Of a stretch of DNA of 64,000 nucleotides, positions 45,113-54,217 are shown one piece after another (position 1 is the stretch's first letter; every line of letters starts with the position of its first letter). A program made the position numbers and the translations under genes. The notes under the pieces were generated by a model. That model did no database searches, had not been told where the DNA came from, and saw only the letters and a list, made by a program, of their open reading frames with translations. The DNA comes from Paragemmobacter straminiformis. Lineage in GTDB: Bacteria > Pseudomonadota > Alphaproteobacteria > Rhodobacterales > Rhodobacteraceae. Location of the stretch: positions 62,001 to 126,000 of the forward strand of contig NZ_JACLQD010000005.1 in NCBI RefSeq assembly GCF_014243445.1, in the 5' to 3' direction.

Positions 45113-46096
45113 TCAGACCAGCCCTTCCTTGCGGAACAGCGCCTTGAGGTCGGTTTCGGGCCGCGCGCCGAAATGGCTGATGACTTCGGCGGCCGCCACG
45201 CAGCCCATGCGGCCTGCGGTGTGCAGGTCCTGACCCGTGGCGAGGCCGTAGAGGAAGCCTGCGGCGAACTGGTCGCCCGCGCCCGTGGCATCGACCGGCA
45301 CGACGCGGCGCACCGGAACGGTTGCGGTTTCCTCGCCACGGACAAGGATCACCTCGTCGCCCGAGCGGGTGCAGACGACCATGCCGGCATCGCGCGCGGC
45401 CTGTTCGAGGGCGGTGGACAGGTCGGTCTGGTAGAGCGACGACCATTCGTGTTCGTTGCCGATCACATAGTCGAGGTCTTTGACGAGGCGGCGGAAATCG
45501 TCGCGGTGGCGGTCGACGCAGAAGGGGTCGGACAGCGCGATGCCCGCCTTGCCGCCCGCCTGACGGCAAAGCTTCGCGGCGCGTTCGAAGGCCTGTTTGC
45601 CCTTGGGCTTGTCGTAGAGATAGCCTTCGAGAAAGAGCAGTGCCGCATCGCCCGCCACGGTGTCGGCCACATCTTCGGGGCCGAGTTCCGAGGAGATGCC
45701 GAGGTAGGTGTTCATCGACCGCTCGCCGTCGGGCGAGACGAAGATCATCGAACGCGAGGTGGGCAGCTCTCCGCCCGGGACGGGGGCGTTGGGAAAATCG
45801 GTGCCGCCATCGGCCAGCGTCTTGGCGTAGAAGCGGCCCAAGGCATCGTCATGCACGCGCCCGATGAAGGCGGTGCGCAGGCCGAGGTTGCCCAGACCCG
45901 CGATGGTGTTCGCCACCGATCCGCCGGGTGCCTGCACACGGTCTTTCATCGCGGCGTAAAGCACCTCGCCCCGCTCGCGCTCGACCAGTTGCATGATGCC
46001 TTTCTCGATCCCCATCATCTCGATGAAGTTGTCGTCGGCTTGGGTGAAGACGTCCACGATGGCATTTCCGATGCCGATCACGTCATATTTCTTCAT
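45113..46096 (-). CDS. adenosine kinase-like PfkB-family kinase
   Basis: 327 residues of the PfkB family. The N-terminal pattern YDVIGIGNAIVDVF and GGSVANTIAGL and the C-terminal DATGAGDQFAAGFLYG (catalytic Asp) match the bacterial adenosine kinase group, which phosphorylates adenosine to AMP; a sugar substrate is also possible. GAGGAAAAG precedes the ATG at 46096, which overlaps the nth 3' end by 14 bp. Confidence 0.85.
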   Translation of the reverse strand: MKKYDVIGIGNAIVDVFTQADDNFIEMMGIEKGIMQLVERERGEVLYAAMKDRVQAPGGSVANTIAGLGNLGLRTAFIGRVHDDALGRFYAKTLADGGTDFPNAPVPGGELPTSRSMIFVSPDGERSMNTYLGISSELGPEDVADTVAGDAALLFLEGYLYDKPKGKQAFERAAKLCRQAGGKAGIALSDPFCVDRHRDDFRRLVKDLDYVIGNEHEWSSLYQTDLSTALEQAARDAGMVVCTRSGDEVILVRGEETATVPVRRVVPVDATGAGDQFAAGFLYGLATGQDLHTAGRMGCVAAAEVISHFGARPETDLKALFRKEGLV

Positions 46097-46736
46097 CGGT
46101 CTTTTCCTCATACAGACACAGGTCGCGGATCGGGCAGATGCCGCATTTGGGTTTGCGCGCGACGCAGATGTAGCGCCCGTGCAGGATCAGCCAGTGATGC
46201 GCGTGCAACTGGAATTCGGCGGGGACATTGTCCTCGATGGCGCGTTCGACGGCGGTTTCGTCCTTGCCCGGAGCAAGCCCCGTGCGGTTGCCGACGCGGA
46301 AGATATGGGTATCGACCGCCTGCGCGGGCTGGCGGAACCACATGTTCAGCACGACATTGGCGGTCTTGCGCCCGACGCCGGGCAGCGATTGCAGTGCGGC
46401 GCGGCTTGAGGGGACGCAAGAGCCGTAGTCGTCGACAAGGATGCGCGACAGCTTGATGACGTTCTTGGCCTTGTTGCGGAACAGGCCGATGGTCTTGATG
46501 TGGTCGGTCAGCCCCTCTTCGCCGAGGGCGAGCATCTTTTCGGGGGTGTCGGCGATCTGGAACAGCGGTCCGGTGGCGCGGTTCACGCCCGCGTCGGTCG
46601 CCTGTGCGGAAAGCGCCACGGCGACGAGCAGGGTAAAGGCGTTGGTGTGGTGCAATTCGCCCTTGGGTTCCGGCTCGATGGCCTGAAACCGCGTGAAGGC
46701 GTCCTTCATTTCGGCATATGTCAACTGTCGCACCAT
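46083..46736 (-). CDS. nth: endonuclease III
   Basis: 217 residues. Helix-hairpin-helix LPGVGRKTANVV carries the catalytic Lys, and the catalytic Asp is in VDTHIFRVGNRTGL. The [4Fe-4S] cysteines follow the pattern C-x6-C-x2-C-x5-C in CVARKPKCGICPIRDLC. It removes oxidised pyrimidines and nicks the AP site in base excision repair. The start at 46736 (MVRQLTYAEMKDAF) is preferred over ATG 46709, but both have weak ribosome sites. It is divergent from an Ada-like repair gene. Confidence 0.95.
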   Translation of the reverse strand: MVRQLTYAEMKDAFTRFQAIEPEPKGELHHTNAFTLLVAVALSAQATDAGVNRATGPLFQIADTPEKMLALGEEGLTDHIKTIGLFRNKAKNVIKLSRILVDDYGSCVPSSRAALQSLPGVGRKTANVVLNMWFRQPAQAVDTHIFRVGNRTGLAPGKDETAVERAIEDNVPAEFQLHAHHWLILHGRYICVARKPKCGICPIRDLCLYEEKTDEEI

Positions 46737-46865
46737 GCAACGGGGCTTATGCGAGAGCCGCCGGTCGGGCAAGTCTTTGCCGGAGGCGGGACCGGAGGAA
46801 GGCGCAGAAATCGGGTCGCGTGGCGGCGGTGCAATGGCCTATGGTCAGCCCCGAGGAGAGCCGCC

Positions 46866-47702
46866 ATGACCGACCAGAGCCCGAGCTACCATTATTCCGT
46901 CATTGCCCGCGCGCTGCGCGAGATCGACGCGGGCGGCCCTGCGCTGACGCTTGACGATCTGGCCGCGCGGACGGGGCTGAGCACGGCGCATTTCCAGCGG
47001 GTGTTCACCCAATGGGTCGGCGTGTCGCCCAAGCGCTACCAGCAGTATCTGACGCTGGACCATGCCCGCCGGCTGCTGGCCGAGCGGTTCACGGTGCTGG
47101 AAACCTCGCTTGCCACGGGGCTGTCGGGGGGCGGGCGGCTGCACGACCTGTTCCTGCGCTGGGAGGCGATGAGTCCGGGGGATTACGCCAAGGGGGGTGC
47201 GGGGCTGGTGATCCGCTGGGGGTGGTTCGACACGCCGTTCGGGCGCACCATCGTCATGGGCACCGAGCGGGGCATCTGCGGGATGGGCTTTGCCGCCGAG
47301 ATGGGCGAGGCCGAGGCCTTCGAGGATTTGCGCCGACGCTGGCCCTTTGCGGATTATGCCGAGGATGCCGCCCTGCTGGCGCCCTGGGTCGCGGCGGCTT
47401 TCGGGGCCAGCGGCGGGGAGGTGCCGGTGTTCCTGATCGGGGCGCCCTTCCAGATCAAGGTCTGGGAAGCCTTGCTGCATGTGCCGACCGGCCATGTGAC
47501 GAGCTATTCGCAGCTTGCCGGAGCCGTGGGCCACCCCAAGGCGGTGCGCGCGGTGGGAACGGCGGTCGGGCGGAACCCGATTTCCTTTCTGATCCCCTGT
47601 CACCGTGCCTTGCGCAAATCGGGAGAGCTGGGGGGCTATCACTGGGGCCTGCCGGTCAAGCGCGCCATTCTGGCATGGGAGGCCGCCCGCACCGGAATGT
47701 GA
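46866..47702 (+). CDS. Ada-like AraC regulator fused to O6-methylguanine-DNA methyltransferase
   Basis: 278 residues. An AraC helix-turn-helix domain (about 1-105, with LDDLAARTGLSTAHFQRVFTQWVGVSPKRY) is fused to a methylguanine-DNA methyltransferase domain whose acceptor Cys is in LIPCHRAL (near residue 243). The N-terminal zinc domain of E. coli Ada, which senses methylphosphotriesters, is absent. It should repair O6-methylguanine by suicide transfer, but its regulatory trigger is unclear. It is divergent from nth. Confidence 0.9.
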   Translation: MTDQSPSYHYSVIARALREIDAGGPALTLDDLAARTGLSTAHFQRVFTQWVGVSPKRYQQYLTLDHARRLLAERFTVLETSLATGLSGGGRLHDLFLRWEAMSPGDYAKGGAGLVIRWGWFDTPFGRTIVMGTERGICGMGFAAEMGEAEAFEDLRRRWPFADYAEDAALLAPWVAAAFGASGGEVPVFLIGAPFQIKVWEALLHVPTGHVTSYSQLAGAVGHPKAVRAVGTAVGRNPISFLIPCHRALRKSGELGGYHWGLPVKRAILAWEAARTGM

Positions 47703-47816
47703 TGGGCGGAAAGCCGCCAAAAGGCGGGCGGGCCTATCTGCCCGCGCCGGTGACTGGTATACCCTTGCCCGCAAGCCCGATGTTGCGGGCCAGAAAAACA
47801 AGACGAGGCCATTCCC

Positions 47817-48485
47817 ATGAGCATGAAGATTTCCCTTTCCCTTTCGGCTGTTGCCCTTTTGGGCCTGACCGCCTGCACCGATCCGAACTACGGGCCGCAA
47901 TCGGCGGGGTCGGTCGCGACCAATCCGAACGCCAACCGCAATGCGGGCGCCGTGATCGGCGGTTTGCTGGGGGCCGCTGCGGGGGCCAATGCCGACAACG
48001 ACTCGTTCGCCAAGGCCATTGTCGGCGGTGCCATCGGTGCTGCGGTGGGCGGGGCCATCGGCAACAGCCTTGACCAGCAGGCTGCCGAGCTGCGCGGCAT
48101 CAACGGCGCGTTCAACGTGACCAACATGGGCGACTATCTGGTCGTGAACATGCCGCAGGACGTGCTGTTCGCGGTCGACAGCGCCACGCTGCGGCCCGAC
48201 CTGACGCGGGACATCAAGTCGATCGCGGGCAATTTGCAGCGCTATCCGAACAGCCAGATCCAGATCGTCGGCCATACCGACAACACCGGATCGGCAGCCT
48301 ACAACCAGGACCTGTCGCAGCGCCGCGCGGTTTCGGTGGCGCAGGTGCTGCGCGAAAGCGGCGTGCCGAATGCGCGGATCACCGCGTTCGGGCGTGGCGA
48401 GGACCAGCCGATCGCCTCGAACCTGACCGAGCAGGGGCGCGCGCAGAACCGCCGCGTGGAAATCATCATCCGCCCCTACAAGTAA
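47817..48485 (+). CDS. OmpA-family lipoprotein with glycine zipper
   Basis: 222 residues. A signal peptide ends in the lipobox LTAC (lipidated C20). A glycine-zipper segment (AGAVIGGLLGAAAGA and AIVGGAIGAAVGGAIG, about 43-88) precedes an OmpA peptidoglycan-binding domain with IVGHTDNTGSAAYNQDLSQRRA (about 146-167) and NRRVEIIIRPYK at the end. It anchors the outer membrane to peptidoglycan (YiaD-like). A strong terminator follows. Confidence 0.93.
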   Translation: MSMKISLSLSAVALLGLTACTDPNYGPQSAGSVATNPNANRNAGAVIGGLLGAAAGANADNDSFAKAIVGGAIGAAVGGAIGNSLDQQAAELRGINGAFNVTNMGDYLVVNMPQDVLFAVDSATLRPDLTRDIKSIAGNLQRYPNSQIQIVGHTDNTGSAAYNQDLSQRRAVSVAQVLRESGVPNARITAFGRGEDQPIASNLTEQGRAQNRRVEIIIRPYK

Positions 48486-48514
48486 GGCGGCATAGCCCCC
48501 CTATCTTTCGGTGA

Positions 48515-48549
48515 AAGGCCGGGCCGCAGGGTCCGGCCTTTCCTTTTTG
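48515..48549 (+). terminator. rho-independent terminator of the OmpA lipoprotein gene
   Basis: AAAGGCCGG and CCGGCCTTT form a 9-bp stem with a 10-nt loop, followed by CCTTTTT. Confidence 0.92.
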
Positions 48550-48556
48550 CGGCGTT

Positions 48557-48577
48557 TTGGTCATAGTTTCAGACCAG
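48557..48577 (+). promoter_or_regulatory. candidate FadR/GntR operator (autoregulation)
   Basis: TGGTC (48558-48562) and GACCA (48572-48576) form an inverted repeat with a 9-nt spacer. It is close to the TGGT-N-ACCA sites bound by FadR-type GntR proteins. It lies 24 bp before the regulator's own start. Confidence 0.5.
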
Positions 48578-48600
48578 ATCGCGCAGATCGCGGGGGGTCC

Positions 48601-49368
48601 ATGCCGTTCCAGAAAGTGCAGACGGAAAAGCTGTCGCAAAGCGTGGTGCGCCAGATCGAGCTTTTGATCCTGCGCGGAATCCTGCGTCCGGGAGAGCGGT
48701 TGCCTTCGGAGCGGGAACTGGCGGAGCGGATGGAGGTGTCGCGCCCCTCGCTGCGCGAGGCGGTGGCGGATCTGTCCGAGCGGGGCCTGCTGGTGGCGCG
48801 GCCCAATGCGGGGATCTATGTGGCCGAGGTGCTGGGATCGGCCTTTGCGCCGGCGCTGGTGGACCTGTTCGCGCGGCATGACGAGGCGGTGTTCGACTAT
48901 CTTGCCTTTCGCCGCGACATGGAGGGGCTGGCCGCCGAGCGGGCGGCGCGGCTGGCGTCGGACACGGATCTTGCGGTGGTGGATGCGGTCTTTCGCAAGA
49001 TGGAAGTCGCGCATGGCAAGCGCGACCCTTCGGACGAGGCGGGGCTGGATGCCGAGTTCCACATGGCGATCATCGAGGCCAGCCATAATGTGGTGATGCT
49101 GCATATGATGCGGTCGATGTTCGACCTGCTGCGGCAGGGGGTGTTCTACAACCGCCAGATGCTGTTTCGGGCCCGCACCACGCGCGATGTGCTGCTGGAC
49201 CAGCACCGTGCCATCAACGCGGCCTTGCAGGCGCGCGATCCGGCGGCGGCGCGGGCGGCGGTCGAGGCGCATCTGGGGTTTGTCGCAGAGGCCCTGGGCG
49301 ACCAGTTGAAGGCCGACCGCTTCGAGGCCATCGCCCGCCAGCGGCTGGAGCATGAAAAGGGCCGCTAG
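48601..49368 (+). CDS. FadR-subfamily GntR transcriptional regulator
   Basis: 255 residues. Winged helix-turn-helix ([31 protein letters not shown], about 39-69) plus a C-terminal FCD ligand domain containing D/H metal-ligand positions ([12 protein letters not shown] and [10 protein letters not shown]). Relatives (PdhR, LldR, GlcC) sense small carboxylates. GGGGGG lies just before the ATG. An inverted repeat in the leader suggests autoregulation. It overlaps the convergent plsY by 4 bp, and no target gene is obvious. Confidence 0.9.
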   Translation: MPFQKVQTEKLSQSVVRQIELLILRGILRPGERLPSERELAERMEVSRPSLREAVADLSERGLLVARPNAGIYVAEVLGSAFAPALVDLFARHDEAVFDYLAFRRDMEGLAAERAARLASDTDLAVVDAVFRKMEVAHGKRDPSDEAGLDAEFHMAIIEASHNVVMLHMMRSMFDLLRQGVFYNRQMLFRARTTRDVLLDQHRAINAALQARDPAAARAAVEAHLGFVAEALGDQLKADRFEAIARQRLEHEKGR

Positions 49369-49976
49369 CCCTTTTTCGCGCCGATCTTCGGTTCGGTTCC
49401 GTCCTTGAGCCGGCGGATGTTTGCGGCGTGGCGGAGCCAGACGAGTGCCGCAAGCAGCGTGGCGAGCAGGACCATATCGCCCTGTTCGAACAGGATCAGC
49501 CAGACCGGGGCAAGGGCGGTGGCGATGAGCGCCGAGAGCGAGGAGATGCGCGACAGCAGCGCCGTGGCCAGCCATGTCGCGCAGACCGCCAGCCCTGCGG
49601 GCCATGCCAGTGCCAGAGCCGTGCCGATGAAGGTGGCGACGCCCTTGCCGCCCTTGAAGCCGAGCCAGACCGGAAAGAGGTGGCCGAGGAACGAGAAGAG
49701 TGCTGCGAGTTGCGCCGCGTCGGGGCCTACGAGGCTGCGCGCGACAAGCACGGCGATGCCGCCCTTGCCCGCGTCGAGCAGCAGGGTCGCAAGGGCGGCG
49801 GGCTTGTTGCCGGTGCGCAGCACGTTGGTCGCGCCGATGTTGCCCGAGCCGATGCTGCGCAGATCGCCCAATCCGAAGGCGCGGGTGATGACCAGACCGA
49901 AGGGGATGGAGCCCAGCAGATAGGCGAAGGCCACGGTCAGAAGCAGGGCAAGGGGAGGGCTGGTGAAATCGGGCAT
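49365..49976 (-). CDS. plsY: acyl-phosphate:glycerol-3-phosphate acyltransferase
   Basis: 203 residues with about five transmembrane helices. The three PlsY motifs are present: [29 protein letters not shown] (motif 1), [23 protein letters not shown] (motif 2) and the C-terminal [18 protein letters not shown] (motif 3). It makes lysophosphatidic acid from acyl-phosphate at the inner membrane. It begins 3 bp after the pyrC-like gene, so it is cotranscribed with the pyr genes. Confidence 0.95.
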   Translation of the reverse strand: MPDFTSPPLALLLTVAFAYLLGSIPFGLVITRAFGLGDLRSIGSGNIGATNVLRTGNKPAALATLLLDAGKGGIAVLVARSLVGPDAAQLAALFSFLGHLFPVWLGFKGGKGVATFIGTALALAWPAGLAVCATWLATALLSRISSLSALIATALAPVWLILFEQGDMVLLATLLAALVWLRHAANIRRLKDGTEPKIGAKKG

Positions 49977-49979
49977 GGC

Positions 49980-51251
49980 TTACGCTTTGAACACCTGCGT
50001 CCCGGCGACGAAGGTCGCGAGGACCTTACCCTCCATCCGCTGGCCGTCAAAGGGCGTGTTCTTCGATTTGGAGCGCAGGGTGAAGCGGTCCATGACGAAG
50101 GGGGCGTGGGGGTCGAAAAGCACCAGATCGGCGGGCGCGCCGGGTTCCATGCGGCCCTGCGGCAGGCCGAGGCGGCGCGCGGGGTTCAGCGACAGGGCGC
50201 GGAACAGCGCGGGCAGGTCGATGTGGCCCGCGTGGAACAGGCGCATGGCGGCGGGAAGCAGGGTTTCGAGGGCGACGGCCCCTGCGGCGGCTTCCTCGAA
50301 GGGGAGGCGCTTTGACTCTTCGTCGGCCGGCGTGTGCATGGAGCTGATCGTGTCGATCAGGCCGGTGGCGACGGCTTCGACCATTGCCAGACGGTCCTCC
50401 TCGGACCGCAGGGGCGGGGTGAACTTGAAGAAGGTGCGGTAGTCGCCCACGTCGATCTCGTTCAGCGTCAGGTGGTGGATCGAGGTTCCGGCGGTCACGT
50501 CCAGCCCTGCGGCCTTGGCGCGTTGCAGTGCGGGAAGGCTGCGGGCCGTGGTGATCTGGTCGGCGTGGTAGCGCGCGCCGGTCATTTCCACCAGCGCGAG
50601 GTCGCGGTCGAGCCCCATGCGTTCGGCGATGGGCGAGACGGCGGGCAGGCCGCGCAGCGAGGCGAATTTGCCCGAGGTGGTGGCGGCCCCCTTCGACAGG
50701 CCCGGTTCCTGCGGGTGGCCGATCACCAAGGCGCCGAGGCTGCGGGCATAGGTCAGCGCCCGCGACAGCGCCTTGGTATCGGTCGTCACCGCGAAAGCAT
50801 CGGTAAAGGCCACGGCGCCCGCATCGAGCAGGAAGCCGATTTCGGTCATCTCGCGCCCCTCGCGGCCCTTGGTCAGGGCGGCCATGTGGCGGATGCGGAC
50901 GGGCGAGGCCTCGGCCGCGCGGCGGGTGACGAATTCCAGCGTTTCGGGCGTGTCGATGGCGGGGGTGGTGTCGGGACGGGCGACGATGGTGGTGACCCCG
51001 CCCGCAGCGGCGGCGAGGCCTGCGGAACGGAAGGATTCCTTGTGGCGTTCGCCCGGTTCGCCGACCTTGACGCCGATGTCGACCATGCCGGGGGCGAGGT
51101 AATGGCCGCCGCAGTCGATTTCGGTGGCCCCTTTGGGTTTGGGGCCGTCGATCGCCGCGATCAGCCCCTTGGCAAGGGTGACCGATCCGGTCGAGACGGT
51201 GCCCGCTTCGGGGTTGACGATCTGCGCGTTTACAAGGTGAAGCGTGGTCAT
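49980..51251 (-). CDS. pyrC: dihydroorotase-like protein lacking metal-ligand HxH
   Basis: 423 residues of the class I dihydroorotase family. The usual D-x-H-x-H-x-R-x-P-G reads DIGVKVGEPG at 58-67, so both His ligands are replaced (G60, K62). The C-terminal SDHAPH-like site reads SSMHTPADEESKR. It therefore resembles the noncatalytic PyrC' (PyrX) subunits that hold aspartate transcarbamoylase together in other proteobacteria. It is coupled by ATGA to the upstream membrane-protein gene in the pyrB operon. An active dihydroorotase should be encoded elsewhere. Confidence 0.88.
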   Translation of the reverse strand: MTTLHLVNAQIVNPEAGTVSTGSVTLAKGLIAAIDGPKPKGATEIDCGGHYLAPGMVDIGVKVGEPGERHKESFRSAGLAAAAGGVTTIVARPDTTPAIDTPETLEFVTRRAAEASPVRIRHMAALTKGREGREMTEIGFLLDAGAVAFTDAFAVTTDTKALSRALTYARSLGALVIGHPQEPGLSKGAATTSGKFASLRGLPAVSPIAERMGLDRDLALVEMTGARYHADQITTARSLPALQRAKAAGLDVTAGTSIHHLTLNEIDVGDYRTFFKFTPPLRSEEDRLAMVEAVATGLIDTISSMHTPADEESKRLPFEEAAAGAVALETLLPAAMRLFHAGHIDLPALFRALSLNPARRLGLPQGRMEPGAPADLVLFDPHAPFVMDRFTLRSKSKNTPFDGQRMEGKVLATFVAGTQVFKA

Positions 51252-51691
51252 GCGCGTCTGCCCGTTCCCAATGCTGCGATAACGGCGGGGGCGTTACCGA
51301 TGTATTTCATGAGGTGTTTGTCGCCCTGACGGGTGACGAGCTGCACGTCACCCAGAAAGGGGCGTGCGGCGACGATGTCCTCGCGGGCGATGTCGCGCAA
51401 TCCGGGGCCGAGCAGGCGGCGGTCGGTCAGGCGCCAGCGCTGGCCGAGGGCTTCCGAGCGCAGGTAGGCGGCGCGCAGGCCGATGGCCAGTGCGGCGGCA
51501 ACGGGGCCGACCCAAGGATGCGGATTGCCCAAGACCACAAGCACGAGACCCGCCGCGATGCCGCCGAGCAGGGCAAGGATGCCGTGGCCGCGCCAATAGG
51601 CGGCGGGGTCGGGGCGGAATTCGGCCAGCAGAACCTCGCCCGCCGCGAGGGGTGTTTCGCCGCCGAGAATGCTGTCGGGCGCGATCTTCAT
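51248..51691 (-). CDS. small membrane protein with PH-like domain
   Basis: 147 residues. Two adjacent hydrophobic segments (about 36-56 and 60-72) separate a short N-terminal part from a C-terminal half, RWRLTDRRLLGPGLRDIAREDIVAARPFLGDVQLVTRQG, that resembles bacterial PH-like domains. It overlaps its neighbours by 4 bp on both sides (ATGA) inside the pyrB operon. No function is recognised. Confidence 0.75.
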   Translation of the reverse strand: MKIAPDSILGGETPLAAGEVLLAEFRPDPAAYWRGHGILALLGGIAAGLVLVVLGNPHPWVGPVAAALAIGLRAAYLRSEALGQRWRLTDRRLLGPGLRDIAREDIVAARPFLGDVQLVTRQGDKHLMKYIGNAPAVIAALGTGRRA

Positions 51692-52218
51692 GACGCCATC
51701 CAGATGAAAACGGCGGTGAAGATGAAGAGGAACACCAGCACGGCCATCGCGATCCGGCCCGACATGGCGGCATCGGACACGGGCTTGCCGCGCGGGCCTT
51801 CCAGCACGCCCTTGGCCGAGGCGGTTGCGGGCATGGGCAGGATGGGGCCTGTGGCGGGTTCGGTATAGTGGCCGATGAAGCGCAGGGGCGCTTGCGGGGA
51901 AAGATGCGTGCCGCCCGTGCCGAGTGCGGCGCGGAACACCATGAGAAGCCGCCCCTTGAGACTGTCGAGCAGGACGGCATCGGGGGCGACGGTGGCGTCG
52001 TCCATGCCGTTCGCCTCGGTCAGATAGGTCGCAAGGCCGATGAGCCGGATGGTGTCGGTGTCGATCACCTCGACCTGCGCGGGGTCGAGTTCGGCCGCGC
52101 CGAGGGCCGCGGCGAGGCCGGTTTCAAGAAAGGCGTCCACCTGTTCGTCGGGCAGGTCGATGGCGAAAAGCCAGATCGCCCGGTCCTGTGTCAGGGGGAT
52201 GCGCAGGGGGTCGGTCAT
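51688..52218 (-). CDS. tail-anchored protein of unknown function in the pyrB operon
   Basis: 176 residues. A soluble N-terminal region (about 1-145, acidic) is followed by one C-terminal transmembrane helix ([21 protein letters not shown]), giving a tail-anchored topology with the bulk in the cytosol. It overlaps pyrB and the next gene by ATGA, so it is translated with them. No family is recognised. Confidence 0.78.
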   Translation of the reverse strand: MTDPLRIPLTQDRAIWLFAIDLPDEQVDAFLETGLAAALGAAELDPAQVEVIDTDTIRLIGLATYLTEANGMDDATVAPDAVLLDSLKGRLLMVFRAALGTGGTHLSPQAPLRFIGHYTEPATGPILPMPATASAKGVLEGPRGKPVSDAAMSGRIAMAVLVFLFIFTAVFIWMAS

Positions 52219-53177
52219 GGCATCACGGCCGCGAGGGCGCGGCCCCGTTCCGCGCGGAGGTTGCGGGCCAGCAGGTCCATGCAGGCCATGCGGACGGCGA
52301 CGCCCATTTCGACCTGTTCCTGAATGACGGAGCGGTTGATGTCGTCGGCCAATTCCCCGTCGATCTCGACCCCGCGGTTCATCGGGCCGGGGTGCATGAC
52401 GATGGCATCGGGCTTGGCGAAGGCGAGTTTCTCGGCGTCGAGCCCGTAGCGGTGGTAATATTCGCGCTCGGACGGGATGAAGCCGCCGTCCATGCGTTCC
52501 TTTTGCAGGCGGAGCATCATGACGACATCGGCGCCTTCGAGACCCTTTTTCATGTCGCCGTAAAGCTCGCAGCCGAAGTCTTGCACCCCGGCGGGCATGA
52601 GGGTGGGAGGCGCGATCAGGCGGATGCGGTTTTCCATCTTGCCGAGCAGGATCAGGTTCGACCGCGCCACGCGGCTGTGGGCGATGTCGCCGCAGATGGC
52701 GACGGTGAGGCGCTGGATGCGCCCTTTGGCGCGGCGGATGGTGAGCGCGTCGAGCAGCGCCTGCGTCGGGTGTTCGTGCCGCCCGTCGCCCGCGTTCAGG
52801 ACGGCGCAGTTGACCTTGCTTGCCAGCAGGTTCACCGCGCCCGAGGCGCCGTGGCGCACGACCAGAAGGTCGGGGTGCATGGCGTTCAGCGTCATGGCGG
52901 TGTCGATGAGGGTTTCGCCCTTCTTCACCGAGGACGAGGCCACGGACATGTTCATCACATCCGCGCCGAGGCGTTTTCCCGCAAGCTCGAAACTGGCCTG
53001 CGTGCGGGTGGAGTTTTCGAAGAACATGTTGATCTGCGTCATCCCCGACAGCACGTCGGAGGATTTCACCGTGCGGCGGTTCAGGTCGACGTAGCGGTCG
53101 GCGAGGTCGAGGATGGTGGTGATTTCAAGCGGGGAAAGCTGTTCGATGCCGAGGAGGTGACGGGCGCGGAAGGTCAT
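52215..53177 (-). CDS. pyrB: aspartate carbamoyltransferase catalytic subunit
   Basis: PyrB forms carbamoyl-aspartate, the committed pyrimidine step. The 320-residue protein has the carbamoyl-phosphate site [21 protein letters not shown], the swing-in loop [11 protein letters not shown], and the aspartate-site patterns HPTQALLD and [11 protein letters not shown]. No pyrI is nearby. It heads a five-gene coupled operon ending in plsY, which includes the noncatalytic PyrC-like protein, its probable partner. Confidence 0.96.
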   Translation of the reverse strand: MTFRARHLLGIEQLSPLEITTILDLADRYVDLNRRTVKSSDVLSGMTQINMFFENSTRTQASFELAGKRLGADVMNMSVASSSVKKGETLIDTAMTLNAMHPDLLVVRHGASGAVNLLASKVNCAVLNAGDGRHEHPTQALLDALTIRRAKGRIQRLTVAICGDIAHSRVARSNLILLGKMENRIRLIAPPTLMPAGVQDFGCELYGDMKKGLEGADVVMMLRLQKERMDGGFIPSEREYYHRYGLDAEKLAFAKPDAIVMHPGPMNRGVEIDGELADDINRSVIQEQVEMGVAVRMACMDLLARNLRAERGRALAAVMP

Positions 53178-53283
53178 GGTCTGTCCTCATCTGGCGCGGG
53201 CTGGCGGGCCGCTTCCTGCGGCTTATAGGTAGGCTGCGGCGATGCGACAAGCGGGCTTTGCCGGGGCATTTGCGCGGCACCCC

Positions 53284-53302
53284 GATTTTTCTGCGAAAAA
53301 TC
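53284..53302. repeat. family B palindrome in the pyrB/UDG divergent region
   Basis: GATTTTTC, TGC, GAAAAATC: 8-bp perfect arms. Unlike the other copies it lies between two divergent genes, so it is not a simple 3' terminator. Confidence 0.8.
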
Positions 53303-53377
53303 CCGCCGGTCCTGCGCCCGTGGCGCGGCTGAAATGGCGGGTTGTGGCGCGGTGGGGGCGGGCCTACCTTTGCCGGC

Positions 53378-54217
53378 ATGGGAATCGAGGGCGACATCGC
53401 GGCAGAGGTCTGGGAAGGGCCGGAAAGCTGGCATGCGGCGCTGGCGGCGCTGGCGTGGCAGGCCGATCTGGGCGTGACCGAGGTGATCGGGGACAGGCCG
53501 GTCAATGCCTATGTGCTTCCCGACAAGACCAAGGCCGCTGCCGCCACGGCGCCGGTGGCGCGGGCCGAGGTGATGCCGGTCATTTCGGCCGAGGCGCGGG
53601 CGGCGGCCGAGGCGGGGCAGGCGGTCGCGGCGGCCAAGGCTGCGGCGGCGGCGGCCGGCACGGTCGCGGAGCTGCGGGCGGCGCTGGAACAGTTTGAACA
53701 TTGCGAGTTGAAGAAGGGGGCGCGGTCGCTTGTCTTTGCGGACGGGTTCCCCTCGGCGCGGGTGCTGGTGCTGGGCGAGGCGCCGGGGCGCGAGGAGGAC
53801 ATCGTGGGCAAGCCCTTTGTCGGGCCGGCGGGGGTGCTGCTGGACCGGATGTTCGCGGCCATCGGGCTGGCGCGGGACGCGGGCGAGCGGGCTTCGGGGC
53901 TGTATGTCACAAGCGTCCTGCCGTGGCGGCCGCCCGCGCAACGCGAGCCGACGCCCGACGAGATTGCCATGCTGCGCCCCTTTGTCGAGCGGCATATCGC
54001 GCTGGTCGATCCCGATGTGATCGTGGCGATGGGCAATGCGCCCTGCGCCATGCTGCTGGGGGCCAAGGGCGTGCTGCGGCTGCGCGGCCACTGGGCCGAG
54101 GCTTTGGGCAAGCCGGTGAGGCCGATGGTCTCGCCCGCGCAGGTGCTGCGCAACCCGTCGGCCAAGCGTGACGCCTGGGCCGACCTGCTGGCGATCAGGG
54201 CGCGGCTGGGGGGATGA
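53378..54217 (+). CDS. UDG-superfamily (family 4-like) protein without Fe-S cysteines
   Basis: 279 residues. An Ala-rich N-terminal region (1-95) precedes the UDG fold with motif A GEAPGREED (133-141), GKPFVGPAG (144-152), and a late MVSPAQVLRNPSAKR in the position of motif B. Family 4 enzymes bind [4Fe-4S] through four Cys. Here only C109 remains; the others read K112, W183 and L199, so the cluster should be absent. It probably still binds or excises uracil in DNA. It overlaps the LysE gene by ATGA. Confidence 0.87.
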   Translation: MGIEGDIAAEVWEGPESWHAALAALAWQADLGVTEVIGDRPVNAYVLPDKTKAAAATAPVARAEVMPVISAEARAAAEAGQAVAAAKAAAAAAGTVAELRAALEQFEHCELKKGARSLVFADGFPSARVLVLGEAPGREEDIVGKPFVGPAGVLLDRMFAAIGLARDAGERASGLYVTSVLPWRPPAQREPTPDEIAMLRPFVERHIALVDPDVIVAMGNAPCAMLLGAKGVLRLRGHWAEALGKPVRPMVSPAQVLRNPSAKRDAWADLLAIRARLGG

